Below are positions 16,249 through 24,516 of a DNA stretch of 64,000 bases, one piece after another. The stretch is from Lacrimispora amygdalina (GTDB lineage Bacteria > Bacillota > Clostridia > Lachnospirales > Lachnospiraceae): the NCBI RefSeq assembly GCF_900205965.1, contig NZ_OAOF01000013.1, forward strand, positions 62,001 to 126,000. The letters run 5' to 3'. Within the stretch, counting starts at the first letter, position 1. Each line of letters begins with the position of its first letter. The translations under genes were made by a program, and so were the position numbers. Below the pieces are notes generated by a model that saw only the letters and a list, made by a program, of their open reading frames with translations, had not been told where the DNA came from and searched no databases.

Positions 16249-17477
16249 TGACTCATGTAATTATCGGCGCAGGAGCTGCAGGAATTTCGGCTGCAAAAAC
16301 CATCCGGAAGCTGGATGCCAAAGCGGATATCATCATGGTGTCGGTTGACGACCAGGTCCATTCCCGGTGTATGCTTCACAAATACTTAAGCCATGAACGG
16401 GATGAGTCATCTCTTTCCTTTATACCGGCAGATTTCTTTGAAACCCTGGGAATCACATGGTTAAAAAACAGGGAAGCGGTTCGTATAGATGCAAAGAAGC
16501 AGACCGTTACTCTGGATGATGGCACAGAGCTTTCCTTTGACCGCCTTCTTATTGCCACAGGCGCACGCAGCGTGATCCCTCCCATCCCCAATTTAAGGGA
16601 AGCAAAGAATGTATTCGGTCTCAGGGATTTAAGTGACGCGAAACAGATCCGAAAGCTGGCCAGTACTGCAGAAAAAATTCTCATATTAGGTTCTGGTCTT
16701 GTTGGCATGGATGCTGCATACGCATTTCTGGAACAGAAGAAAGATGTGACGGTTCTGGAGCTGGCTGACCGCATTCTTCCCAAACAGCTGGACGAAAAAG
16801 CCGGAAAGGCATATCAGAACTTATTTGAACAGCACGGCTGCAAATTCGTACTGGGGCGGAAAGCTGTTTTAACCACTATGCCGGAAAATGATCTGATCAC
16901 TTCTGTTATGCTGGATGACGGAACGATTCTGGAGTGCGATATGATTATTGTGGCTGCCGGAGTACGCCCTGCAGCTGACTGCACGGAGAATTGTGAAATC
17001 GCGGTTGACCGCTTTATTAAGGTGAATGAATACATGGAAACAACCTGCAGCAATATCTATGCGGCAGGAGATGTAAACGGAATCGCCGCCATCTGGCCCA
17101 ATGCCATGAAGCAGGGGCACACAGCCGCCTGCAATATGTGCGGAGTTCCCACACCTTATGAAGATCCTTATGGCATGAAAAATACCATGAACTTTTATGG
17201 CCTTACAACACTTTCCATTGGTGACGGAATCGCAAAAGACGGAGATCTGGTCCTGTCGCAGGAGGATTCAAGCTGTTATAAGAGAGCAATTTTACGTAAT
17301 GGGCGTTTACAAAGTATTCTGATCCAAGGTCCTATAGATTACACCGGTATTTACCAGTATCTAATAAAGAATCAGATCTCTCTTGAAACAGTAAAGACGG
17401 ATGTGTTTCATTTGTCTTTCGCAGACTTTTATGGAACAGACTTCCGCGGACAGTATACTTATACGATAAATGCTTAA
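16245..17477 (+). CDS. NAD(P)/FAD-dependent oxidoreductase of the CODH-like operon
   Basis: 410 aa from ATG 16245 (16248 equally possible; AAGGAGGTG at 16234-16242 fits both, and the start overlaps the ferredoxin stop). Motifs: FAD site THVIIGAGAAGISAAKTIR, NAD site ILILGSGLVGMDAAYAF near residue 145, FAD closing segment NIYAAGDVNGIAA near 270. It belongs to the rubredoxin/ferredoxin reductase-type flavoproteins often coded with cooS and cooF, where the set is thought to link the Ni-Fe protein to NAD(P)H. Last gene of the operon before a terminator. Confidence 0.9.
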   Translation: MMTHVIIGAGAAGISAAKTIRKLDAKADIIMVSVDDQVHSRCMLHKYLSHERDESSLSFIPADFFETLGITWLKNREAVRIDAKKQTVTLDDGTELSFDRLLIATGARSVIPPIPNLREAKNVFGLRDLSDAKQIRKLASTAEKILILGSGLVGMDAAYAFLEQKKDVTVLELADRILPKQLDEKAGKAYQNLFEQHGCKFVLGRKAVLTTMPENDLITSVMLDDGTILECDMIIVAAGVRPAADCTENCEIAVDRFIKVNEYMETTCSNIYAAGDVNGIAAIWPNAMKQGHTAACNMCGVPTPYEDPYGMKNTMNFYGLTTLSIGDGIAKDGDLVLSQEDSSCYKRAILRNGRLQSILIQGPIDYTGIYQYLIKNQISLETVKTDVFHLSFADFYGTDFRGQYTYTINA

Positions 17478-17484
17478 TAATCTA

Positions 17485-17541
17485 AACAGTAGCAGGTACC
17501 GGCTGAAACAAATCACCGGTTGTCCTGCTGCTGTTTTATTT
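17485..17541 (+). terminator. Terminator of the CODH-like operon
   Basis: AACAGTAGCAGG plus CCGG pairs with CCGG plus CCTGCTGCTGTT across an internal loop, followed by TTATTTTATAT. Confidence 0.8.
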
Positions 17542-17668
17542 TATATATTAGATGCTTCTAAAACTTTTGTTTAGAATGCTGAATTATTCCGCAATACTTC
17601 AGTAAGGCTTTGTAAAAACTACTATTATTTGGTATTATTATTATGGTAGTCAATCTGCCGGGTGGTTT

Positions 17669-17688
17669 CCATCTCCAAAAGGAGGTGG
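17669..17688 (+). promoter_or_regulatory. Hairpin that sequesters the ribosome binding site of the small toxin gene
   Basis: CCATCTCC (17669-17676), AAAA, GGAGGTGG (17681-17688) forms an 8-bp stem with one G-U pair and an AAAA loop. The 3' arm is the Shine-Dalgarno sequence for the GTG at 17694, so translation would need opening of the hairpin. Confidence 0.65.
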
Positions 17689-17693
17689 TGATT

Positions 17694-17795
17694 GTGAACA
17701 CTTATGAGGAATTTATGGTAATCATAAATATTGCAGCATTAATCGTTGCAATACTTACATACGTGAAACACAGTGACAAAGGTACAAAAAAATAA
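17694..17795 (+). CDS. Putative holin-like toxin (Hol_Tox family small membrane peptide)
   Basis: 33 aa, start GTG 17694 after AAAGGAGGTGGTGATT. The peptide begins MNTYEEFMVIINIAAL, has one membrane segment (VIINIAALIVAILTYV) and a basic tail (KHSDKGTKK). Length, the TYE-x-F start, the transmembrane helix, the strong but hairpin-masked binding site and the terminator immediately after the stop are all typical of the Firmicute Hol_Tox / TxpA-BsrG-like small toxins. In characterised cases an antisense RNA from the opposite strand of the 3' region blocks expression; no such promoter was firmly identified here. Confidence 0.7.
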   Translation: MNTYEEFMVIINIAALIVAILTYVKHSDKGTKK

Positions 17796-17832
17796 TCACC
17801 CAGCCGACCAAAGCAATTGGTGATTATTTTTT
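17791..17832 (+). terminator. Terminator of the small toxin gene
   Basis: AATAATCACC (17791-17800) pairs with GGTGATTATT (17819-17828), then TTTT. The first arm overlaps the stop codon, as is usual in this toxin family. Confidence 0.85.
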
Positions 17833-18055
17833 AAATAATTAAACAAGAATTTGGAAGCCACTCTGTGGAGTTGGCTACCATTTGTACCTTCAGAATAACA
17901 CGATTTTATAAACTTGTCAAATGGGAGTGTCCTTACTGCCTTATGCAAGCATAAATATTTAGAATAAAGGACTGCTCTTACAATCAGCATATATGGCACT
18001 GCATCGTGGGGTGCACGGAATTCCCCTAATTGGAATTTGAAAACATGACCAGTTA

Positions 18056-18520
18056 TATTTGTCTCTCTCTTTGAAGTTTTGCATCTTCTTCCTGTCACTG
18101 CTTTATCAATGTCTCTTAATCTGTAAATAAATCCAGCTGCTCAAAGTCCAGTGTTTCATATGCTGATGTATTGTCTTCAACTATGTGGTTGGCCGCAATG
18201 GTAACGCGCCTGACTAATAGGCCTGTATCCATAATCTTAAAGTATAATTTCATCACTGCATCCATATTTAGTATAGTCGAGAATGTCCGTTTGCCAATAT
18301 TTGCAGTACCATTCGCATGTTTTGGGATTTTACACCCATAGTGGTCTGTGACACCCTCCCCCTTGTAGGACTTGCGGATTTTCGGATCTGTCAGGTTCTC
18401 TATATCATAACCTATTGTTAGGACAACCTGATCTGTAACAAGCCCCTTATCTACCAGATCAAGGACAAGTAAGTCGGTCATCTCCTGCACAATAGCTTTG
18501 CCTTTTCAAAACTATCCTTG
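18056..18520 (-). pseudogene. Y-family DNA polymerase (UmuC/ImpB type), C-terminal fragment
   Basis: The open stretch 18490-18116 codes EMTDLLVLDLVDKGLVTDQ, YKGEGVTDHYGCKIPKHA and LLVRRVTIAANHI, ending FEQLDLFTD; this is the C-terminal (little finger) part of UmuC-like Y-family polymerases that are common on Firmicute chromosomes and mobile elements. Upstream, FEKAKL continues the homology in another frame (one base missing near 18492), and downstream QEEDAKLQRERQI reappears after the stop in a shifted frame (about 18094-18056). The catalytic N-terminal 250 or more residues are absent. It is a decayed remnant. Confidence 0.75.
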
Positions 18521-18525
18521 ACATA

Positions 18526-18858
18526 ATGTATCAGATTACTCCAAAGGGAAAACTGGAATTAGAGACCTGGCTGTTGGAAGAAACGCAGTTGCAGCCTGTG
18601 CGCTCTGAATTTATGCTGAAATTATTATTCTCCAGCGACCAGCCAAAAGAGCATATCATAAAAATGTTGGAGAACTATAAACAAGTCCATGTGGAAAAAC
18701 GGGAAAAATACCTGAAAATGCAGCATGAACTGGATCAGGGAATTGAAGAAATAACAAAAGAACGAGCCCGTTTTCTAAACGCCATGCTCCGCAGAGGTAT
18801 TTTATCCTGTGAAGCCACCATCTGCTGGTGTGATGAAACCATGGAAACCGGCCTTTAA
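18526..18858 (+). pseudogene. PadR-family regulator, C-terminal fragment lacking the DNA-binding domain
   Basis: 110 codons starting at the second half of the wing: MYQITPKGKLELETWL, then PVRSEFMLKLLF and a coiled-coil helix ending WCDETMETGL. In intact PadR/YqjI-type proteins YxITPxGxxxLxxWL is preceded by about 70 residues of winged helix. Here those residues are missing; the upstream DNA belongs to the decayed Y-family polymerase on the other strand. There is no ribosome binding site. It is the other side of the same deletion junction (about 18505-18526). Confidence 0.75.
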
Positions 18859-18939
18859 CAGATTCGCTTGAAACCATTTGTGGTCTGTGATAGTATCATC
18901 ATAAGACAGATTACAACTGCTTTCAGAAAGGAATCATAT

Positions 18940-19902
18940 ATGTTTAAAGTGCTGATCCCCAGAACAATTTCACATACAGGTACAGAATATTTAAAGGAAA
19001 AAGGCTGCGAGCTTCTATTATCTGCTCCGGCCTCTTTGGAGGACCCCGTATGGGAACAATGTCATGCCATACTCACAGGCCCCAGCAGAAAGCTCCGGTA
19101 CGACAAAAATCTGCTGGACCGGTGTGAAAACCTGAAAGTGATTTCCAGCTTTAGTGCAGGTGTAGACTATATCGATACCGCTTATGCAGAGAAGCTGGGC
19201 ATTCAGGTGACCAATTCCGGTGATGCCAACTCCAATGCAGTCGCAGAACATACCATTTTTTTCATGCTTGCCTGTGCGAAAAACCATCAGATTATGACTG
19301 AGGCGGTGAAAAAAAGCGACTTTTCAATCCGTAAGGATGTATTTAACACAGAACTGTCCGGTCTCACCCTGGGGCTTATTGGTTTTGGAAATATAGGAAA
19401 GCTGGTAGCAAGAAAAGCCGCCATGGGATTCGATATGAAGGTCATCGTCTATGATCATCATTTAACCTCCGGCAATGCCCCCCTGGGTGTTACTCCCGTG
19501 TCTTCACCGGAAGAAGTTTACAAAAATGCTGATGTTATATCCCTTCATGTCCCCTATTCCGAAAAGAACAGGTACATGATAGCAAAAAGACAGCTGGATA
19601 TGATGAAGCCATTTGCTATTTTAATCAATGTCTCAAGAGGCGGACTGATCCGGGAAGATGATTTAATCCAGGCTGTTAAAGACAAAAAAATAAAAGGGGC
19701 TGCTCTTGATGTGTTTGAAAAGGAGCCCCTTCCCGCAGACAGCAGTCTGCTTCAATATGAAAATATTATTGTTTCTCCCCACTGCGCAGCCAACACCCGG
19801 GAATCACTGGACCGTATGGAGCTTTTTGCAGCAATGGATATCTGGAGGGTATTAAATGGAGAAAGACCGGAATTTCCGGTCAATCATCCTATACTCCCCT
19901 GA
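18940..19902 (+). CDS. D-isomer-specific 2-hydroxyacid dehydrogenase (phosphoglycerate dehydrogenase-like)
   Basis: 320 aa from ATG 18940 (AGAAAGGA upstream; the longer in-frame start at 18868 has no site). Substrate domain with SSFSAGVDYID near residue 70, NAD-binding motif LGLIGFGNIGKLVARKA near 146, catalytic Arg in NVSRGGLI near 230, Glu in DVFEKEPLP near 258 and His in VSPHCAANT near 284. These features fit NAD-dependent dehydrogenases acting on 2-hydroxy acids such as 3-phosphoglycerate, glyoxylate or hydroxypyruvate; the exact substrate is open. Monocistronic, convergent with the HAD gene 8 bp away. Confidence 0.88.
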   Translation: MFKVLIPRTISHTGTEYLKEKGCELLLSAPASLEDPVWEQCHAILTGPSRKLRYDKNLLDRCENLKVISSFSAGVDYIDTAYAEKLGIQVTNSGDANSNAVAEHTIFFMLACAKNHQIMTEAVKKSDFSIRKDVFNTELSGLTLGLIGFGNIGKLVARKAAMGFDMKVIVYDHHLTSGNAPLGVTPVSSPEEVYKNADVISLHVPYSEKNRYMIAKRQLDMMKPFAILINVSRGGLIREDDLIQAVKDKKIKGAALDVFEKEPLPADSSLLQYENIIVSPHCAANTRESLDRMELFAAMDIWRVLNGERPEFPVNHPILP

Positions 19903-19910
19903 CAAGGCTA

Positions 19911-20564
19911 TTAAGACTGGCTTTCTAAGCAGCAGATAACCTCCTTTAAAGTGGGCAGTATCTTAACGGTTCTCTGCTTTTCGGCATTACCCGGCTGTAT
20001 GACATCTGGTATCATCACTACAGGACAGCCAGCCTGAAAGCCAGCCAGCACACCATTGGGAGAATCCTCTAAAACCAGACATTCTTCTGGCTGTCTCCCC
20101 AGCCGTTTTACTGCTTTTATGTATATCTCCGGATCTGGTTTGCTTTTTTCTGCCATATCCCCGTAGATGCAGACATCAAAATAATCAGCAATCCCTTCCA
20201 TAGAAAGATATCTGTGAGCCGGTTCCTCATGGGTAGAGGTTGCAACTGCAATCTGATATCTTCTCTCCTTCAAATACTTCAAAAGCTCTGTAAGCCCCGT
20301 CTTATGAGGCAACCCATGAATTCCAATGTATTCCTCCATGTATTGGATTCTGGATTTTCGTATTTTCATAAAATCAAATTCAGGACCAAATTTCTGATAA
20401 AACAATTGTTGAACAAGCATTTGATTTGCGCCGCGCATCGGGTTTAGATCTTCCGGCTTTATGATATAGCCAAACTGCTTTCCTGCATGCTCCCATGCAA
20501 TATCATACAGTTTTTCCGTATCAAACATCAATCCGTCCATATCAAAAATAACTGCTTTAATCAT
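19911..20564 (-). CDS. HAD-superfamily phosphatase / beta-phosphoglucomutase-like
   Basis: 217 aa. HAD motif I DMDGLMFDTE at residues 8-17, motif II VATSTHEEP near 108, motif III KSKPDPEIY near 140 and motif IV VLEDSPNGV near 164; cap domain inserted after motif I (subclass IA). It is the last gene of the mannose-family PTS operon, overlapping the SIS gene by 8 bp, so it probably acts on a sugar phosphate produced from the PTS substrate. Confidence 0.87.
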   Translation of the reverse strand: MIKAVIFDMDGLMFDTEKLYDIAWEHAGKQFGYIIKPEDLNPMRGANQMLVQQLFYQKFGPEFDFMKIRKSRIQYMEEYIGIHGLPHKTGLTELLKYLKERRYQIAVATSTHEEPAHRYLSMEGIADYFDVCIYGDMAEKSKPDPEIYIKAVKRLGRQPEECLVLEDSPNGVLAGFQAGCPVVMIPDVIQPGNAEKQRTVKILPTLKEVICCLESQS

Positions 20565-21690
20565 TCTTTTCTCCGTTTAGGTCTGAATATTGATCCCTGA
20601 TCCCGTCTAATTCTTTACTTCCTATTTTTTTATGAAATTCAGGATCTTTTGGTATATCTGGATTTATACCAAGATCCTGTGGAGCAAGACAGGCAACCAC
20701 TTGCAGCGGAATAATATATTCCCATGGAGAAAAAAGAGGATCTTCTGTAAACTGGCAGATCAAATCCTTCGAAGATGTTTTAAGCAGACCTTCAGGCGAT
20801 GCAATCATATAGTGATGAGGGGTCCATTCGCTTAAAATATCCGTCAGTTTCTCCACCCGTGGTTTGTAATCACCTTTGGATACAAGATAGAAGATATGAG
20901 AGGATTCCGTAATTGAATTATAAATACCATGGAAAAATTCTTCTATATCATAGCCGGTTACTCCCTGACGAACTGTTTCCAGGATCTTTAATGCACCTTC
21001 CAGAACATCTGCATACATACCGTCGTACCCTACCACAATAATTCTTTTTGCCGGTAGAAATTCCTCCTTAATCCGGTCATACCATCTGGTGGCCTCTGCA
21101 GTAACCATCTCCATATTTGCAATTACACGGTACATCCGTTCAAAATATCCTTGAGCGTCCTCTTCCGTCAGTATTCCCTTAGCAATTGCCCACTCTGTCA
21201 GCATCATCATAAGAGTTACTGTAGTTCCGGCATATCCCTTTGTTTTTGCGCCGCATTTTTCATTTCCAACAAAAAGCCTTGTTTTAGTTTCTGCATGTTC
21301 AAAGATAAGCGCCGAAGGATTTTCTGACAATGCAGCTGTATATAGTCCCCTGTTTGCAGCTGAATCCAGACCTGCAACTGTGGAAAGGCTTTGCCCTCCC
21401 TGAGATATACCAATCACCAGAGTATTTTTGTTAAAAATCTTTTCATTCCGTTCAAATTGTGTAGGATAACTGTTAAATACCTTAATATTCAGAATTTCCT
21501 CAAGGTAAGCTTTGGCTGAAAGCCCGGCGTGGTAGCTGGTTCCTGAACCGATCACATATATCTGATCAATTTTCTTATCCTGATAAAATGTTACAAATTC
21601 TTTGGTTATCTCTTTTCTTCGTTTTATTATATCCATAAGTACTACGGGAGTCTCACAGATATAATCATACATTTTAGACTTAAAATTCAT
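20557..21690 (-). CDS. SIS-domain protein, deglycase/isomerase-like (PTS operon)
   Basis: 377 aa with two SIS domains. The first has IYVIGSGTSYHAGLSAKAY (near residue 44), VIGISQGGQSLSTV near 91; the second has IIVVGYDGMYADVLEGALKILE near 220. It lacks the glutamine amidotransferase domain of GlmS and resembles FrlB/GfrE/GfrF-type deglycases, which split amino-sugar (Amadori) phosphates such as fructoselysine- or glucoselysine-6-phosphate, or AgaS-type sugar isomerases. Overlapping coding with EIID (stop/start at 21690) and with HAD points to one pathway. Confidence 0.82.
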   Translation of the reverse strand: MNFKSKMYDYICETPVVLMDIIKRRKEITKEFVTFYQDKKIDQIYVIGSGTSYHAGLSAKAYLEEILNIKVFNSYPTQFERNEKIFNKNTLVIGISQGGQSLSTVAGLDSAANRGLYTAALSENPSALIFEHAETKTRLFVGNEKCGAKTKGYAGTTVTLMMMLTEWAIAKGILTEEDAQGYFERMYRVIANMEMVTAEATRWYDRIKEEFLPAKRIIVVGYDGMYADVLEGALKILETVRQGVTGYDIEEFFHGIYNSITESSHIFYLVSKGDYKPRVEKLTDILSEWTPHHYMIASPEGLLKTSSKDLICQFTEDPLFSPWEYIIPLQVVACLAPQDLGINPDIPKDPEFHKKIGSKELDGIRDQYSDLNGEKND

Positions 21691-22523
21691 TATAATATTC
21701 CTAAAAACGCACAGATTATGCCGGCTGCGATGATACCAAACATGACTGTCACGGTTTTATATCCTTTCTTTAATAATCCGTAAATTCCAAATGTCAGTAC
21801 AAGGGGCAAAACCTTTGGGAGGATCTGATCAAACACTCCCTGTAACTCAACCTTCGTCTCACCAATGTTAAGAACAAGGGGTGTGGAAAATGCCACCATA
21901 GAGGCGATCATGGCTCCAACCACGCAAAGACCGATGATTTTGGCACAGTTTGTAAGAATTTCAATCATACCTGATGACTGAGCCGTTTCTATAAAACTAA
22001 TTCCGCTTTTATACCCCAGTTTTAATCCATAATATCTCACCAGATAATGAGGAATATTGAAAATGAGCAAAAACAGAACGGCTCCGAGTAGGCTTCCCTT
22101 CGCGGCCAGGCCGCAGCCCACTCCTGCTGCTATAATACGGAATGTTCCCCAGAAAAATGAATCACCGATTCCAGCGATGGGACCCATCAAAGCGGCTTTC
22201 AAAGCTGTGATTGACTCAATATCAAACCCCTCTTCTGATTTTTTATTCTGCTCCTCTAAGGCTACGCAGGCACCGGTGATAAAACTGACCATCTGTGGTG
22301 TCGTATTGAAGAAGGACAGATGCCGCTTTAACGCTTCTCTTGCCTTTTCTTTCTCTGGATATAAGCGCTTCAGTACTGGTATCATGGAATAACAAAATCC
22401 CACATTCTGCATGCGTTCGTAGTTAAAACAGCCCTGTAAAGGAAAAGAGCGCCAGAAGGTCTTTCTCATATCAGATTTAGTAATAAGGCTATTTTCGGTA
22501 TACCCTTTATCCATACGGCTCAT
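21690..22523 (-). CDS. PTS mannose/fructose/sorbose-family IID component
   Basis: 277 aa. Family segments visible: RMQNVGFCYSMIPVLKRLY, FFNTTPQMVSFITGACVALEEQ, and ALMGPIAGIGDSFFWGTFRIIAAGVG, all hallmarks of EIID. One or two C-terminal membrane spans (VVGAMIASMVAFSTPLVL and the end GIIAAGIICAFLGIL). With EIIC it forms the membrane channel of the permease. Start overlaps the EIIC stop (ATGA at 22523). Confidence 0.95.
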   Translation of the reverse strand: MSRMDKGYTENSLITKSDMRKTFWRSFPLQGCFNYERMQNVGFCYSMIPVLKRLYPEKEKAREALKRHLSFFNTTPQMVSFITGACVALEEQNKKSEEGFDIESITALKAALMGPIAGIGDSFFWGTFRIIAAGVGCGLAAKGSLLGAVLFLLIFNIPHYLVRYYGLKLGYKSGISFIETAQSSGMIEILTNCAKIIGLCVVGAMIASMVAFSTPLVLNIGETKVELQGVFDQILPKVLPLVLTFGIYGLLKKGYKTVTVMFGIIAAGIICAFLGIL

Positions 22524-23314
22524 TATAGTTCACCTCCTAAATCATCAGACATTGATTGTGTCATAGCATAAGCCATCTGCTCTTTTTTTCTCTGTGTCGC
22601 AGCCTGGTAGACTGTATAAGCAATAACCGCACCCACAATCGCCACTCCGACTGTACTCATTCCCAGTAATGCGGTTAATATAAAACCAACAAAAAGATAG
22701 GCTGCATTAGTTTTATCAAATATGAGCTGCATGAGAATTGCAATTCCTAAAGCAGGAAGCATACCGCTTGCAATTTTTAAACCACTCAATATGAAAGCCG
22801 GAAGTGCATCCACAAACGCTGCAATAGTACTGGAACCAAGAAGCACTCCCAGGAAAACCACGAGAAATGAACTGATCCAAAACAACCATGCCCCTGACCA
22901 GAACGCTTTTGCAACTCCCCGGTAATCCCCTTCCTCTGCCGCACTATCGGCCCAGTGAAGAAACGTGTTATTAATGGTCCTGTCTAATATTCCTACCGAT
23001 TGCGCTAAGGTGGCAATAGGCAGTGATAAGGCGACAGCTGCATCCATGTCAAGTCCCGACATGATGGCAAAGGCAGTCGCCAGGATTCCGCCTGATACTA
23101 CATCCGGTGGTGTCGCCGCACCAATTCCCACGATACCCATCATTACCAGTTCAACAGCTGCACCCATTACTATTCCCGTTTGTACATCACCAAGCAGCAG
23201 CCCTACAATCGGTCCTGTTACAATTGGCCGGTCAAACATATGCTGTCCAAATACCCGGCCATCCCAAATCGCAAATCCTGCAAGAATCCCCAGCAGCAAC
23301 GCTTTAAATACCAT
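22523..23314 (-). CDS. PTS mannose/fructose/sorbose-family IIC component
   Basis: 263 aa, polytopic membrane protein. Begins LLLGILAGFAIWDGRVFGQHMFDRPIV and has the GLLLGDVQTGIVMGAAVELVMMG and GAATPPDVVSGGILATAFAI segments characteristic of EIIC of the Man family. An AGGAGG-type site precedes the ATG. Between EIIB (16 bp upstream) and EIID (overlap). Confidence 0.95.
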   Translation of the reverse strand: MVFKALLLGILAGFAIWDGRVFGQHMFDRPIVTGPIVGLLLGDVQTGIVMGAAVELVMMGIVGIGAATPPDVVSGGILATAFAIMSGLDMDAAVALSLPIATLAQSVGILDRTINNTFLHWADSAAEEGDYRGVAKAFWSGAWLFWISSFLVVFLGVLLGSSTIAAFVDALPAFILSGLKIASGMLPALGIAILMQLIFDKTNAAYLFVGFILTALLGMSTVGVAIVGAVIAYTVYQAATQRKKEQMAYAMTQSMSDDLGGEL

Positions 23315-23330
23315 ATAATTCTCCTCCTTC

Positions 23331-23816
23331 TTATTTATGAAACTCTTTTAAAATCTCATCGTACTGCAGTTTCTTTTCTGTAGGCACCGCCTGCAGATAA
23401 ATCCCCTTTCCCAAAGCATGTATCTTCTCAATCGCCTCCACATCCTCCTTATCCAGGTACACCTGTCTCTCCACCATCTTCTTGTCCGGTGCTTTTCTGA
23501 TTCCGCCCAGACAAACATCCGAAACGGCATCACACCGTTCTATTAAATAAAGAGCATCCTGTACACTTGCGGTTACTACGAAGATTGTCCGTCCGCTATG
23601 TTTGGGATTATTGATTACTGCCACCGCTCCCTCCAGGGATTTAATGGATAATGTAACCTGGGGCGGCTTTGCCATCTGGAAAGCCATTTGCATGAGTTTA
23701 TCTGTGACTGCCTTATCATTGGCAACCAATATGGTATCTGCTCCCAAAAATGAAGCCCAGCTTACCGCAACCTGACCGTGAATCAAACGGTCATCCACCC
23801 GTAATAATTTAATCAT
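23331..23816 (-). CDS. PTS mannose/fructose/sorbose-family IIB component
   Basis: 161 aa. Starts MIKLLRVDDRLIHGQVAVSW, with the phosphorylated His15 in DDRLIHGQV. Standard length. It receives the phosphate from EIIA and gives it to the incoming sugar. Located 41 bp behind EIIA in the same operon. Confidence 0.95.
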   Translation of the reverse strand: MIKLLRVDDRLIHGQVAVSWASFLGADTILVANDKAVTDKLMQMAFQMAKPPQVTLSIKSLEGAVAVINNPKHSGRTIFVVTASVQDALYLIERCDAVSDVCLGGIRKAPDKKMVERQVYLDKEDVEAIEKIHALGKGIYLQAVPTEKKLQYDEILKEFHK

Positions 23817-23857
23817 TCTTCCCTCCAGTGCCGCAAAACAGGCGGCGTAAAGTCCAT

Positions 23858-24301
23858 TTACAGTTCCTCAAGATCATCCGTCTCACACCTGCTTTCATCC
23901 AGGAGATCATTGACAAGAGCAATGGTGTTTCTGGAATTTTCGATTGCGCTTTTTAATAACTGTCTGTCCGATGACTTCTCTCCACTCATGGGAAGCATGG
24001 CAATTTCCAGCAGCAGCCCCAGATTCAGACCTGTGACCAGATAAATGTTTTCTCCTGGACTGAGCAGCTCCATAGCCGCTCTGGTCGTACTTCCTCCTGC
24101 AATATCACTGATGATAATCGTAATTGCCTCCTCAGAATCATACCTCATCTTAGCCTCAATCATGCCGGTTATCTCAGGAATTGTTTCTTTTGCACTGATC
24201 GAGACAAAATCAATGTAATCCGTCTCTCCCATAACCAGCTTCACGGATGTAAGTATGCCCTTGGCAAAGTCCCCATGTGTTACAAGTATAATCCGCTTCA
24301 T
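23858..24301 (-). CDS. PTS mannose-family IIA component
   Basis: 147 aa from ATG at 24301, chosen because AGGAGG (24309-24304) is directly upstream and EIIA proteins begin MKRIILVTHGDFAKGI; an ORF start 87 bp further upstream would add a non-homologous tail. Phospho-acceptor His is in VTHGDF (residue 9). The DIAGGSTTRAAMELL and VTGLNLGLLLE segments are typical of the EIIA-Man fold. First gene of the operon IIA-IIB-IIC-IID-SIS-HAD. Confidence 0.93.
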   Translation of the reverse strand: MKRIILVTHGDFAKGILTSVKLVMGETDYIDFVSISAKETIPEITGMIEAKMRYDSEEAITIIISDIAGGSTTRAAMELLSPGENIYLVTGLNLGLLLEIAMLPMSGEKSSDRQLLKSAIENSRNTIALVNDLLDESRCETDDLEEL

Positions 24302-24447
24302 ATTCCTCCTTTCTATCTCTTTCCCCCGTAATGTATATACTTTTAAACTAAGTATATTCATTTCCTTTTGTTTCCCATATATTATCACAAAAAAAACAAT
24401 ATTGCAACTAATTTTATCTGTAATATTATCTAAATTTTATGTCCATT

Positions 24448-24481
24448 TTGTATAGACAATCGTCTTGTTCCGGTATATAAT
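24448..24481 (+). promoter_or_regulatory. Promoter of the GntR regulator with HutC-type operator
   Basis: TAGACA (24453-24458), 17-bp spacer, TATAAT (24476-24481). The -35 is covered by TTGTATAGACAA (24448-24459), a near-perfect palindrome of the GT-N-TA-N-AC type bound by HutC-subfamily GntR regulators. Being in the divergent region it could control both the regulator and the PTS operon. Confidence 0.6.
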
Positions 24482-24516
24482 AATATGAGGCAGATATGCC
24501 CTGAAGGAGTGTGTCT

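Noticed and set aside
17796..18098. 100-codon open frame on the minus strand
   Set aside because: It starts within the decayed polymerase region and ends across the toxin terminator, has no ribosome binding site and no recognisable protein features.
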